From Spirosoma sp. 48-14 (GTDB taxonomy: Bacteria; Bacteroidota; Bacteroidia; Cytophagales; Spirosomataceae): DNA of 64,000 nt. The notes under the pieces are model-generated. The model had not been told where the DNA came from, ran no database searches, and saw only the letters and a list, made by a program, of their open reading frames with translations. The stretch spans positions 62,001-126,000 of the forward strand of contig NZ_MKUD01000028.1 of NCBI RefSeq assembly GCF_001898575.1, in the 5' to 3' direction. Below, in pieces: positions 34,866-44,412 of the stretch. How positions within the stretch are numbered: the first letter of the stretch is position 1; the number at the start of each line of letters is the position of its first letter. A program made the position numbers and the translations under genes.

Positions 34866-36068
34866 ATGGATTTTTATTTCAGTGCCTACTCCTCCCCCTT
34901 ATTGTTTGGCTTCCTGCAAGCCTGGGTCTACGCCATTTTACTTTGGCTGCGTGGCCGGCGTGAAGAACGCCTGTCCGACATTTTGCTGGGGTGGGTGCTG
35001 GTTGGCATGGCGTTCAACATCTGGGAGTACATGCTGGGCTTCGGTGGCATTGAACTATTATGGAAGCAGCTGGAATTCTTCCCCCGAACGCTGGGGTATC
35101 TGTTTCCGGTTTTATGCTATTTCTACCTGCGCACGCAGGTGAACGCCGATTTTCAATTTTCCCGTCGTGACCTCTGGCATACCGTACCGTTTTTGGTTCA
35201 GACTATATATCACCTTAGTGTGTTTGCCATGGGGAGCGATTTTGTACGTTTCTGGGAAGCCAACGTACAGGCCCTCTACCACATTGATTCCATCGAGTTC
35301 TGGATCGGCGTTTTAATCGATTTGTTTTACTTATACCTCAGCCTGCGCCTGTACCGTCAATACCGGGAATGGATCAAAAACCAGTTTTCAGAAACCGAGA
35401 CGATCAGTTTTCGCTGGTTCCGAAACTTTATTATCGCCCTGACGTTGACCACTGTTTTTGGCTTTCTGATGACCGGCTTAAGTATCTCCCTAAAGTTATC
35501 TTTCTGGCAGGACTGGTGGGACGAACTGGCGAAGGTAGTCCTTATTTACTACGTCAGCATCAATGGTTTTTCACAGCTCCAACCCGGCAGGCGACTGGCC
35601 TTTCATACTCCCGAATCAGCCCCGGTATTGACAACAGCAACGTTGTCAATACCCCTGTCCGAATTAACCGAAACCGTTGCCTCCAGCCAGCCATTACAAA
35701 ACCCAGCGACCCTGTCCCCCGCTATTTCGGATGAACTGCTTACGCTGCGGGATAAACTACTCGGCTATATGACCACTGAAAAGCCCTACCTCGAACCTGA
35801 TTTATCCCTAAACGACCTGGCCCGAATGGTACACACCAATGCGGTCGTTCTATCGCAGGTAATTAATGTGGGGACAGGTAAGAACTTCAACGATTTCATC
35901 AACGAATACCGGGTCGAAGAATTTAAACTACAGGTACGTAACCCAGCCAACGCCCATTTAAGCCTACTTGGCCTCGCGCTGGATTGCGGTTTCAACTCCA
36001 AAGCTACCTTCAACCGGGCTTTTCGCAAGTTTACGGGTCAGTCGCCGAAGGAGTTTGCAGATCGATAA
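34866..36068 (+). CDS. membrane-bound AraC-family regulator
   Basis: 400 residues. About seven hydrophobic segments fill residues 5-245 (e.g. LLFGFLQAWVYAILLWL, LGYLFPVLCYFYL, FRNFIIALTLTTVFGFLMTG), then a linker of about 50 residues. A C-terminal AraC domain spans about 305-400 (YLEPDLSLNDLARMVHTNAV, FNDFINEYRVEEFKLQV, GFNSKATFNRAFRKFTGQSP). This integral-membrane AraC architecture is common in Bacteroidota. The secreted two-domain protein upstream could be its periplasmic partner. Targets unknown. Confidence 0.85.
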   Translation: MDFYFSAYSSPLLFGFLQAWVYAILLWLRGRREERLSDILLGWVLVGMAFNIWEYMLGFGGIELLWKQLEFFPRTLGYLFPVLCYFYLRTQVNADFQFSRRDLWHTVPFLVQTIYHLSVFAMGSDFVRFWEANVQALYHIDSIEFWIGVLIDLFYLYLSLRLYRQYREWIKNQFSETETISFRWFRNFIIALTLTTVFGFLMTGLSISLKLSFWQDWWDELAKVVLIYYVSINGFSQLQPGRRLAFHTPESAPVLTTATLSIPLSELTETVASSQPLQNPATLSPAISDELLTLRDKLLGYMTTEKPYLEPDLSLNDLARMVHTNAVVLSQVINVGTGKNFNDFINEYRVEEFKLQVRNPANAHLSLLGLALDCGFNSKATFNRAFRKFTGQSPKEFADR

Positions 36069-36212
36069 TGGTACGCTTCCGCCATTCAATCAGATCAGAG
36101 CTTTTTCCAATATGTACTCATACGGCTTATCGGCCATTGGCTATGCAGTAAACACCTTACCCACGATGCAGAAAACGAAGAACTGACAAGCGAACTCACG
36201 CCATTCTTCTCG

Positions 36213-38852
36213 CTATTCCGACCGCAACGATTTGGCGGGGTTCATCAACGCGGCTTTTATACTCTGGAAACTAACCGTCAATAGCGCAATAGTCACCGAC
36301 AGCAGGCCCGCCAGGGCAAACATCCACCATTCGATATCGACCCGGTAAGCGAAATCCTGAAGCCAGCGATTCATGGCATACCAGGCCAGTGGACAGGCCA
36401 GCACAATGGCTACGAACACCAGTTTCAGGAAGTCCTTGCTAAGCAGCGTAACAATACTGGCGACACTAGCCCCCAGCACTTTCCGAACGCCAATCTCTTT
36501 GGTGCGTTGCTCAGCCGTGAAAGCCGCCAGGCCAAACAGCCCCAGACAGGAAACGAATATCGACAGAATAGAAAAATACAGAATGATGCGTCCCGTACGC
36601 TGTTCGGTCCGATACTGCGCATCCAGGTCTTGATCCACAAAGCCATACTGGAATGAACTCACCGGCTCGAATTTTTTGTAAGCGGACGATAGTCCGGCAA
36701 TGACTCGCTCGGACGAAGCGCCCGGTGCAGTTTTCACCAGCATATTGAAATACGCATTATCTGGACGGAAACGGAATAGAAAAGGCTCAATGGAAACACG
36801 CAGGGGCCGGAAATGAAAATCTTTCAATACGCCCACTACCCGACCCAATGGCCCCCAGAACCGGATACGTTTGCCAATAGCCTGTTCGGGCGTCCAGCCC
36901 ATGCGCCTGGCGGCCGTTTCGTTAATCAGAAACGCGCCCATCGTTGAGGACGTATCCGACGGGATTCGCCAGGAAAAATTGCGGCCAGCCGCCAGTTGCA
37001 TACCCGTTGTGGATACGAAATCGGCGTCGACATTCATATTCGTGATTAGAAACGCATCGTTAGGTTGCTGCCCCTCCCACTCAACATTAGAGGAGTTGGT
37101 GATGTCTACCAGATCACTTGTCGTGGCCGATACGCGGGCTACACCGGGAAGCTTTTCGACCTCGCGCTTGAGCCGCAGAGCGTTGAACCGCAGGTCGCCT
37201 TTCATCCGGACATACAGTAGTTTCGACTGATCGAAGCCCAGCTTTTTATCCTGAATGAAGGCTAGTTGCCGATAAATCACGACGCTCCCGATAGCCAATG
37301 CAATAGCCAGGGTAAACTGCCCCACCACCAGCGACTGACGGAATCGACGGCCGGACCGCACCGACAGTCCCAGCGAGTTCACTGTTCCTTTTAACACCTG
37401 TACAGGACGAAACGACGACAGAAAGAAGGCCGGATAAAGACCCGTCAATAGACTAACCACCAGGGTCAGCCCGAACAGCGCTAGCCAGAACATTGGCTCA
37501 TGAAGAGGCAGTTCCAGGCTTTTAGCCGTCAGATCGTTGAAAAGCGGCATGCTGGTCTGTAATAGTACCAGAGAAATCGTAACGGCCAGACTTGTCATCA
37601 GCAGCGATTCGCCCAGAAACTGCATAATCAATCCCGACCGTTTCGCCCCTATTGTTTTTCGTACGCCCACCTCGCGTGCACGCTGCGAAGCCCGCGCCGT
37701 AGCCAGATTTATAAAATTGACAATGGCAATCAGCAGCACAATAAAGCCCACTGCCAGAAATATGCGCACGTACAGAATATCGCTTCGTTTGCCCCAATCG
37801 GTCTGAAAATCAAATACCGACCGAAGATAAATGTCACGCAACGGTTGCAGATACAGCGTATTCTCGGTGTCGCTCTGATAGTGCTTGAGCTGTCCACTTA
37901 GTTTAGTTTCGAAACGAGCCAGGTCTTCAGACGCATCACTCAGACCAGGCTTTAGGAGTATATAGGTATGGTAGCTGTTGCTGTTCCATTTCTGGCTCCA
38001 TTCGTCGGTTTTCTCCAGCCATTTGTAGGGCAGCAATACATCGAACTGAAGGTGCGACCGGACAGGCGGATTCTTCGCTACGCCCGCCAGCGTAAAATGG
38101 TCGTCTTTCGTAAACTCAATGGGTTGGCCAACAATAGGCTGCTGCGCCCAGTTCAGCCCAAACAGCCGCTCGGCCATGCTCTCGCTAATAACAATCTCAT
38201 TAGGGCTCGACAGCGCTTTCCGGGCGTTGCCAGCCACCAGCGGAAAATCGAACACCTGAAAAAATGAAGGGTCTACAATCAGCATACCGGTCGCTTCGGC
38301 GACTTTCTGTTTGTAACCGACGGTCCCCGACCAGCGGCCAATTCGGACGGTCTGCTCTACCTCCGGAAAATCCTTAGTCAATGTGGGAGCCAGCGGACCG
38401 GGTGTAACCGCCACATTATGCATCCCGTCGGCCTGTTTCTGGTGCTCAACCGCCCGGTATATCCGATTGAAGTTGGCGTGAAAACGGTCATACTGCCACT
38501 CGTCGACGACGTACAGACCAATTGCCATGCAGCAGGCGATACCCAGCGCCAGCCCAACACTATTAATAGCCGAATAGCCCTTATTTTTCAGCAGGGTTCG
38601 AAGGGCAATCGTAAGATAACTCCGTAGCATAGTTGTCATTGCTGGATTAGGATATTCCTCGGGTTTACGTTTGATAAATTCGGGTCGTACATAGGCCAGT
38701 ACATCCAGCCAGTAGCGCCCGCTTGCTTTGGTGGCTCCCCGGCCTTTGACCCGGAGAGCATAGCGTTCATGTAAATCTCCCAGCACTTCCTCTCGCAAAT
38801 GCGGAGCACAGAACCAGGTCAAAAGGCGGTCGGCAAGGCGGGGTGGGTTCAT
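36213..38852 (-). CDS. prefix-domain MacB/FtsX permease, array 2, fourth gene
   Basis: 879 residues from the ATG at 38852 (MNPPRLADRLLTWF); the frame's 33-codon extension only translates repeat A3. Prefix at about 1-65 (CAPHLREEVLGDLHERYALR), short linker without palindrome (RKPEEYPNPAMTTMLRSYL), FtsX blocks at about 361-490 and 754-879. Coupling motifs are RAREVGVRKTIGA and RTKEIGVRKVLGAS. Its 5' junction is almost identical to that of the next gene upstream. A relic like its 3' end survives at 31302-31384. Last gene of the PadR-led four-permease array; no ATPase nearby. Confidence 0.9.
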   Translation of the reverse strand: MNPPRLADRLLTWFCAPHLREEVLGDLHERYALRVKGRGATKASGRYWLDVLAYVRPEFIKRKPEEYPNPAMTTMLRSYLTIALRTLLKNKGYSAINSVGLALGIACCMAIGLYVVDEWQYDRFHANFNRIYRAVEHQKQADGMHNVAVTPGPLAPTLTKDFPEVEQTVRIGRWSGTVGYKQKVAEATGMLIVDPSFFQVFDFPLVAGNARKALSSPNEIVISESMAERLFGLNWAQQPIVGQPIEFTKDDHFTLAGVAKNPPVRSHLQFDVLLPYKWLEKTDEWSQKWNSNSYHTYILLKPGLSDASEDLARFETKLSGQLKHYQSDTENTLYLQPLRDIYLRSVFDFQTDWGKRSDILYVRIFLAVGFIVLLIAIVNFINLATARASQRAREVGVRKTIGAKRSGLIMQFLGESLLMTSLAVTISLVLLQTSMPLFNDLTAKSLELPLHEPMFWLALFGLTLVVSLLTGLYPAFFLSSFRPVQVLKGTVNSLGLSVRSGRRFRQSLVVGQFTLAIALAIGSVVIYRQLAFIQDKKLGFDQSKLLYVRMKGDLRFNALRLKREVEKLPGVARVSATTSDLVDITNSSNVEWEGQQPNDAFLITNMNVDADFVSTTGMQLAAGRNFSWRIPSDTSSTMGAFLINETAARRMGWTPEQAIGKRIRFWGPLGRVVGVLKDFHFRPLRVSIEPFLFRFRPDNAYFNMLVKTAPGASSERVIAGLSSAYKKFEPVSSFQYGFVDQDLDAQYRTEQRTGRIILYFSILSIFVSCLGLFGLAAFTAEQRTKEIGVRKVLGASVASIVTLLSKDFLKLVFVAIVLACPLAWYAMNRWLQDFAYRVDIEWWMFALAGLLSVTIALLTVSFQSIKAALMNPAKSLRSE

Positions 38853-38867
38853 GGGATGTATTTTGTA

Positions 38868-38948
38868 TGTAGAGACGCGATACTCGCGTCTCCTGACCGG
38901 ATGGTTTGTTGCTGACGCACAGGAGACGCCAAGGATGGCGTCTATACA
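38868..38948. repeat. intergenic inverted repeat, family A (copy A3)
   Basis: TGTAGAGACGCGATACTCGC... and ...GGATGGCGTCTATACA, with an inner ACCGGATGGTTTGTTGCTGA core. It sits 4 bases beyond one permease stop and 15 bases before the next start. With its flanks it differs from copy A4 at only about two positions over some 110 bases. Confidence 0.85.
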
Positions 38949-38952
38949 CAAA

Positions 38953-41583
38953 TCATTCGGATCGCAAACTCTTCACAGGGTTTACCAATGCCGCTTTGAT
39001 GCTCTGGAAGCTGACCGTCAATAAGGTAATCAGCAAAGCACCCACACCTGTAGCGACAAAAATCCACCACGACGGTTCGGTTCGATAGGTGTACTTCTGA
39101 AGCCAGTTGCTGAGAAAGTAATACGCAATCGGCGTGGCAATACCAAACGCAACAGCCACTAAACTCACAAACTCTTTGGAGAGTAATCCCCACAGATTGA
39201 GTATGCTGGCCCCTAGCACTTTGCGAACACCAATCTCTTTAGTACGCTGCTCGGCAATGAACGACGACAAACCGAACAGGCCCAGGCAACTGATAAAGAT
39301 GGCCAATACGGCAAAGAACGAAGCCAGCTTACCCACCCGTTCTTCGGCGGCAAATTTTAGAGCGTACTCCTGATCGGCAAATTTATATTCGAAGGGAGCC
39401 GACGGAATTAGCTTTTTAAAGACGGCTTCGATCTTAGGCAGCGCTTCGCTCACGCTAACGGTTGGCTTGATTTTAATATGCATCCAGTTGGGGAGGCCAT
39501 GTGCCCGAATCATAAAAACCGTTGGAACGATTGGCTCATAAGGCGATTCCATCACCACATCGTTAATGACCCCTAAAATTCTGAAATTCAGAATGGGTTG
39601 ATCCTGAAATTTCCAGCTAACCCGTTCGCCAATCGGCTGCTTCAATCCCATGTACTTAACAGCCGCTTCGTTGATAACGATACCCGACGAATCGGCTATG
39701 AAATCGCGGGAGAAATCACGCCCCTTTACGAGCTGCCAGCCAACCGTTTTGCCGTACTCCGGCGTTACGACCAGTGTTCCAAAACTATCGTCCAATGACG
39801 GGTCTTTCCCTTTCCAGTTAAACCCACCGTTGCCCGACCAAACCTCGGTAACCTTTCCCATTGATTCGGCCATTTCTTCGACCGCCCCAGTACGCTGAAG
39901 CTCGGTTCGGAGTACCTCATGTTTGCCATAAAAATCGCCCGATTTCATTTCCACCATCAACAGCCCATCACGGGTATAGCCCACTGGCCGATTTTTCGCA
40001 AACTGAATCTGCCGGAAGACGATAATGGTGCCAATAATCAAGGTAACAGAAACCGTAAACTGTGTTACCACCAGCACTTTGCGGGGTATAGCGGCCAAAC
40101 GCCCCACCCGAAAAGTCCCCTTAAGCACTTTAACGGGCTGGAATGAAGACAGATACAACGCAGGATAACTACCAGCGATAAAGCCTGTAAAACCGATAAA
40201 GAGTAAACTAGCGATCCAGAACCATTGATTCGTCCAGGGAATTGCCATCTGCTTGGCGGCTACGTCGTTGAACCAGGGCAAGGCAACAAAAGTCAGTAAA
40301 AGAGCCAGCCCAAAGGCCAATACAACCACTAAAAACGACTCACTGAAAAATTGATTCACCAACTGACTTCGCACCGACCCTACCGACTTTCTGATGCCTA
40401 CCTCTTTGGCCCGCTTTTCGCTTCGGGCCGTACTCAGGTTCATAAAGTTGATGCAGGCCAGCAACAGCACAAAGGCCCCGATAATGCTAATGAGCCATAC
40501 CATCTGCATCGGCCCCTGGTCAATAACACCACGTTTATAATTGTGCAGATGCCAGTCACGCATAGGCAGCAGAAAAACCTCAGGAGTCAGTTTAGCCTGT
40601 TCCGGAAAATTAGCCAGATTCTTCATTTCTGCCTGTTTAATGTTGGCCGAAACGGTCTCGAAATCAGTATTAGGGTTGATTTCGGCGTAGACTTTAAGAA
40701 AATGATTTTGCCAATCGGTCATGGCCTTCTCTTTGATCCAGGCATTATCGGATACCCACAAGTCGAATGGGGCCAGAAATTTCACCTCATTAAACTGCGT
40801 ATTCAGTGGCAAATCTTCATATACCCCCGTCACTTTTACGTCCAGCTTGTTGTTGATTTTCATCAATTGATTGACGGGGTCAATATCGCCAAATAATGCC
40901 CTGGCCGTAGACTCGGAAAGTAAAATGGAATGCGGATCGTTCAGGCCAGCCCTAGAGCCGTACACCATTTTCAGTGTCAACATTTCAGGGGCTGCGGGTT
41001 CCATAAAAAGCCCTTTTCGGGAGACTTTCGTGTCTCCCGCAGACAGCACATTGTCGACATTCCACGATGCCATGACAAGGTGCTTGAAATGAGTTTTATA
41101 GTTCTTTTTGAGTTCAGTACCCAACGGATACTGTATTGAGTTATTTATGCCTACTCCATGTTCACCATATTCACGGCTCTGCACCTGAGCAATTCGGTCG
41201 TAATGTTCGTGGTAGGTGTTGAAGGAAAATTCATCATACACCCAAAGGCCAATGAGCATGGCCACGGCCATACCGACTGCCAGCCCACCAATGTTGATGA
41301 ACGACGAAACCTTGTTGCGTGTCAGGTTCCGAAGCGCGATTTTTAAATAATTCCGTAGCATGGTTGTATTGGTTGGTTGAGGGTATTCTTCGGGTTGTCT
41401 TCGAATAAATTCGGGTCGTACATAAGCCAGCACGTCCAGCCAATAGCGCCACTTCGCTTTGGGTTCGCCCCGCTGTTTCACTCGGATGGCATACCGCTCA
41501 TGCAGATCACCCAGCACCTCCTCCCGCAGGTGAGGAGCACAGAACCAGGTCAAAAGGCGGTCGGCAAGGCGGGGTGGGTTCAT
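38953..41583 (-). CDS. prefix-domain MacB/FtsX permease, array 2, third gene
   Basis: 876 residues from the ATG at 41583 (MNPPRLADRLLTWF); longer frames only read repeat A4. Prefix CAPHLREEVLGDLHERYAIR, linker RRQPEEYPQPTNTTMLRNYL, FtsX blocks at about 356-485 and 744-876, coupling motifs RAKEVGIRKSVGS and RTKEIGVRKVLGAS. The transmembrane blocks resemble the array 1 permeases more than its array 2 neighbours, while the prefix is of array 2 type, which points to domain exchange between arrays (inference). Substrate unknown. Confidence 0.9.
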   Translation of the reverse strand: MNPPRLADRLLTWFCAPHLREEVLGDLHERYAIRVKQRGEPKAKWRYWLDVLAYVRPEFIRRQPEEYPQPTNTTMLRNYLKIALRNLTRNKVSSFINIGGLAVGMAVAMLIGLWVYDEFSFNTYHEHYDRIAQVQSREYGEHGVGINNSIQYPLGTELKKNYKTHFKHLVMASWNVDNVLSAGDTKVSRKGLFMEPAAPEMLTLKMVYGSRAGLNDPHSILLSESTARALFGDIDPVNQLMKINNKLDVKVTGVYEDLPLNTQFNEVKFLAPFDLWVSDNAWIKEKAMTDWQNHFLKVYAEINPNTDFETVSANIKQAEMKNLANFPEQAKLTPEVFLLPMRDWHLHNYKRGVIDQGPMQMVWLISIIGAFVLLLACINFMNLSTARSEKRAKEVGIRKSVGSVRSQLVNQFFSESFLVVVLAFGLALLLTFVALPWFNDVAAKQMAIPWTNQWFWIASLLFIGFTGFIAGSYPALYLSSFQPVKVLKGTFRVGRLAAIPRKVLVVTQFTVSVTLIIGTIIVFRQIQFAKNRPVGYTRDGLLMVEMKSGDFYGKHEVLRTELQRTGAVEEMAESMGKVTEVWSGNGGFNWKGKDPSLDDSFGTLVVTPEYGKTVGWQLVKGRDFSRDFIADSSGIVINEAAVKYMGLKQPIGERVSWKFQDQPILNFRILGVINDVVMESPYEPIVPTVFMIRAHGLPNWMHIKIKPTVSVSEALPKIEAVFKKLIPSAPFEYKFADQEYALKFAAEERVGKLASFFAVLAIFISCLGLFGLSSFIAEQRTKEIGVRKVLGASILNLWGLLSKEFVSLVAVAFGIATPIAYYFLSNWLQKYTYRTEPSWWIFVATGVGALLITLLTVSFQSIKAALVNPVKSLRSE

Positions 41584-41598
41584 GGGATGTATTTTGTA

Positions 41599-41679
41599 TG
41601 TAGAGACGCGATACTCGCGTCTCCTGACCGGATGGTTTGTTGCTGACGCACAGGAGACGCCAAGGATGGCATCTCTACA
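41599..41679. repeat. intergenic inverted repeat, family A (copy A4)
   Basis: Nearly the same sequence and the same position relative to flanking genes as A3: just after the stop of the permease at 41684-44287 and 15 bases before the start at 41583. Right arm reads GGATGGCATCTCTACA. Confidence 0.85.
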
Positions 41680-41683
41680 CAAA

Positions 41684-44287
41684 TCATTCAGACCGCAATG
41701 ATTTCACGGGGTTCGTTAACGCGGCTTTGATGGCCTGAACACTGACGGTTAGGGTTACGATGAGAATGGCAGATACCAAAGTCAGCAGAAATACCCCCGC
41801 ACCAATAGCTATGCGATAGCTGTAATCCTGCAACCATTTCTCCATGAACCACCAGCCAATGGGTGCACCAATGACGAAAGCAATCCCAACTAGCTGAATG
41901 AATTCTTTGGTTAGAAGCCCGATAATGCTGGTCACACTGGCTCCCAGCACTTTACGGACGCCAATTTCTTTCGTACGCTGCTGGGCGGTGTAGGCTGCCA
42001 GGCCAAATAATCCTAAGCAGGAAATGATAATGGTTAAACCCGTAAACAGACTGATTAATGAACCAGTCCGTTGCTCGTCGGCAAACTTCGCCTTGTATGA
42101 CTCATCGGCAAAGATGTACTCGAACGGGTAGCCAGGGTTATATTTCTTAGCCAGTGTTTCGGCAATTTCCAGATTCTGGGCTGTGGTGTTCGCCGGATTT
42201 AGCCGAACACTGATCCAGGAAAGCGGAAGTGAGCCAGCAGGCCCATGAACGACAACGGGATTAATCGGCTCGTAAGGTGAGGCAAAGATGAAATCTTTCA
42301 CAATGCCAACAACATGCCAATCGTGCGAATCAAACCGGATACTTGTTCCAATTGGATTTTTTAGATGCATCGTTTTTACGGCTGTTTCATTCAGCAAAAC
42401 GGCCGTCGAATCTGTTGGATAGCTCCGAACGTCAATATCCCGGCCCGCAATCAATCGTGTACCTGTCGTTTTGAGGAAACTCTCATCGGCCGCAAAGCGA
42501 TCAAACTCCACATCTTTATCGGCTTTTGTGCTGCCCGGCCACGAAAGTCCCCATTGCCGGGAATTAAGACTAGTAATCGGGCCAAGGGATTTGCTCACCG
42601 AAACAGCCGCTCCATTGTGGAGCATTTCCTGCTGAAAAGGGGCGTAATGCGTTGACAAATCCCCGGTCATGTTCATAAACAGTAGGTTGTTCTGGTCATA
42701 TCCGTTATCCCGGTTCTGGGCGTATTGAATTTGATCGTTAATAACCAACGTACCTATAATCAACACAATAGCAAAGCTAAATTGAGTAATTACTAATCCT
42801 TTTCGCAGTGAGAAAACAGAGTTTACCGAATGATGTATGCCCTTCATCACCTTTCCGGGTTGAAAATTAGCCAGAACAAAAGCTGGATAACTACCCGCCA
42901 GTAAGCCCGTAAATAGAACGAATGCCATAGCCCCCAACCAGAAATTAACCGACCCTAACTCCAAAGACAGTTGTTTGTCGGTCAGGCTGTTGAACGTCGG
43001 CATAAACAGTAGTACAATTAGCAGGGCGAGCAGGCCAGCAAAGAAGGAAAGCAATAACGATTCGCTGATGAATTGAAACACCAGTGACTGTTTCTGAGCG
43101 CCTGCTACCTTTCGAACGCCAACTTCTTTTGCCCGCTTTTCGCTTCGGGCGGTCGTTAAATTAATGAAGTTGACAGCTGCCACCAGCAGGATTAAACCCG
43201 CAATGAGGCTAAATAACCGCACGTGAACGATCTTCCCGTCAACCAGTTGCCCATTCTCTTCTTTAGCATATAAGTGCCACTTACTAGCCGGATGCAGGAA
43301 AATCTGCCGATGGGATACGTCTTCAATAACGCCCTTGAGTTTTTCTGCCGTAACGTGTTTGATCTTCTCATTTACGGCACTTGCATTAACCTTATCGTTT
43401 AGCAGAACATACGTATAGTTATTGTTCGAACCCCACCCATCAGAGTCCCAGCCTGGTGGTATAAAATAGGCCCAGGGAAGCAGAAAGGATAGCTTGTTAA
43501 ACTGGGTATTGTTCGGCAGGTCATCCAGAACTCCCGATACCGAAAAGCTATCCTTGTGGTCAATCTGAAGCGTTTTACCAATGGCGTCACTGGTTCCAAA
43601 CAGCTTTTCGGCTAAGGATTTGGTAATTACGATTCCATTGGCACCGGAAAGCACCTTCTCCCGATTACCCGCGAGGAGATCAAAATCAAATAAATTCAGA
43701 AAGGACGGATCGGCGTAAGCGCCGTCCACGTTCATCTTCCTATCGCCAGCTGTCAGCAGTAAACTGGCGGGTCGATACCGGGTAGCCTCCTCGACATCGG
43801 GGTAATTTTGTTTTAACGTAGGGGCCAACGGTAAGGGTGTTGTTCCCCACACCATCGGGTTTCCGCTAAATACATCCTGATTATATACCTGAAACAGTCG
43901 ATCCGTTTTACTATAAAAACGGTCGTAGGTAAGCTCACTTTGAATCCAGAGGAAAATGAGCGTAGAAGCTGCCATGCCCACCGCCAGCCCGGCCATATTG
44001 AGCGATGCATAGCCTTTTTCCCGTATCAGGTTTCGCCAGGCGATTTTAAGATAATTCCGTAGCATGGTTGTATTTGTTGGTTGAGGGTAGTCACTAGGTT
44101 GTCTTCGAATAAATTCGGGTCGTACATAGGCCAGCACATCCAGCCAGTAGCGCCCGTTTGCTTTGGCGGCTCCCCGGCCTTTGACCCGGAGGGCATAGCG
44201 TTCATGCAAATCGCCCAGCACCTCCTCCCGCAGATGCGGAGCACAGAACCAGGTCAAAAGTCGGTCGGCGAGACGAGGTGGTTTCAT
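41684..44287 (-). CDS. prefix-domain MacB/FtsX permease, array 2, second gene
   Basis: 867 residues from the ATG at 44287 (MKPPRLADRLLTWF); a start seven codons upstream would lie in repeat A5. Prefix CAPHLREEVLGDLHERYALR, linker RRQPSDYPQPTNTTMLRNYL, FtsX blocks at about 354-480 and 742-867, coupling motifs RAKEVGVRKVAGA and RTKEIGVRKVLGAS. The periplasmic domains differ clearly from those of its neighbours, as expected if ligand specificity has diverged within a conserved frame. No ATPase nearby. Confidence 0.9.
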   Translation of the reverse strand: MKPPRLADRLLTWFCAPHLREEVLGDLHERYALRVKGRGAAKANGRYWLDVLAYVRPEFIRRQPSDYPQPTNTTMLRNYLKIAWRNLIREKGYASLNMAGLAVGMAASTLIFLWIQSELTYDRFYSKTDRLFQVYNQDVFSGNPMVWGTTPLPLAPTLKQNYPDVEEATRYRPASLLLTAGDRKMNVDGAYADPSFLNLFDFDLLAGNREKVLSGANGIVITKSLAEKLFGTSDAIGKTLQIDHKDSFSVSGVLDDLPNNTQFNKLSFLLPWAYFIPPGWDSDGWGSNNNYTYVLLNDKVNASAVNEKIKHVTAEKLKGVIEDVSHRQIFLHPASKWHLYAKEENGQLVDGKIVHVRLFSLIAGLILLVAAVNFINLTTARSEKRAKEVGVRKVAGAQKQSLVFQFISESLLLSFFAGLLALLIVLLFMPTFNSLTDKQLSLELGSVNFWLGAMAFVLFTGLLAGSYPAFVLANFQPGKVMKGIHHSVNSVFSLRKGLVITQFSFAIVLIIGTLVINDQIQYAQNRDNGYDQNNLLFMNMTGDLSTHYAPFQQEMLHNGAAVSVSKSLGPITSLNSRQWGLSWPGSTKADKDVEFDRFAADESFLKTTGTRLIAGRDIDVRSYPTDSTAVLLNETAVKTMHLKNPIGTSIRFDSHDWHVVGIVKDFIFASPYEPINPVVVHGPAGSLPLSWISVRLNPANTTAQNLEIAETLAKKYNPGYPFEYIFADESYKAKFADEQRTGSLISLFTGLTIIISCLGLFGLAAYTAQQRTKEIGVRKVLGASVTSIIGLLTKEFIQLVGIAFVIGAPIGWWFMEKWLQDYSYRIAIGAGVFLLTLVSAILIVTLTVSVQAIKAALTNPVKSLRSE

Positions 44288-44294
44288 GAGTCTA

Positions 44295-44408
44295 TGTAGA
44301 GACGACATACCTGGCGTCTCATTGGCGTCAGCAATTTGTTACGTCAGCAATAAACCATCTGGCAGGTGGACCATCCGGTCAGGAGACGCCAAGGATGGCG
44401 TCTCTACA
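44295..44408. repeat. intergenic inverted repeat, family A (copy A5, expanded)
   Basis: Outer arms TGTAGAGACGACATACCTGG... and ...CCAAGGATGGCGTCTCTACA as in other copies. The centre is longer (114 versus about 80 bases): GGCGTCAGCAATTTG, then CGTCAGCAATAAACCATCTG, then GGACCATCCGGTCAGG, so the core motif is partly duplicated. Confidence 0.8.
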
Positions 44409-44412
44409 CAAA

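Noticed and set aside
38853-38951. 33-residue N-terminal extension on the permease (same at 41584-41682)
   Set aside because: The extension is a translation of the family A repeat; all paralogues start at MNPPRL/MKPPRL/MSPPRL.
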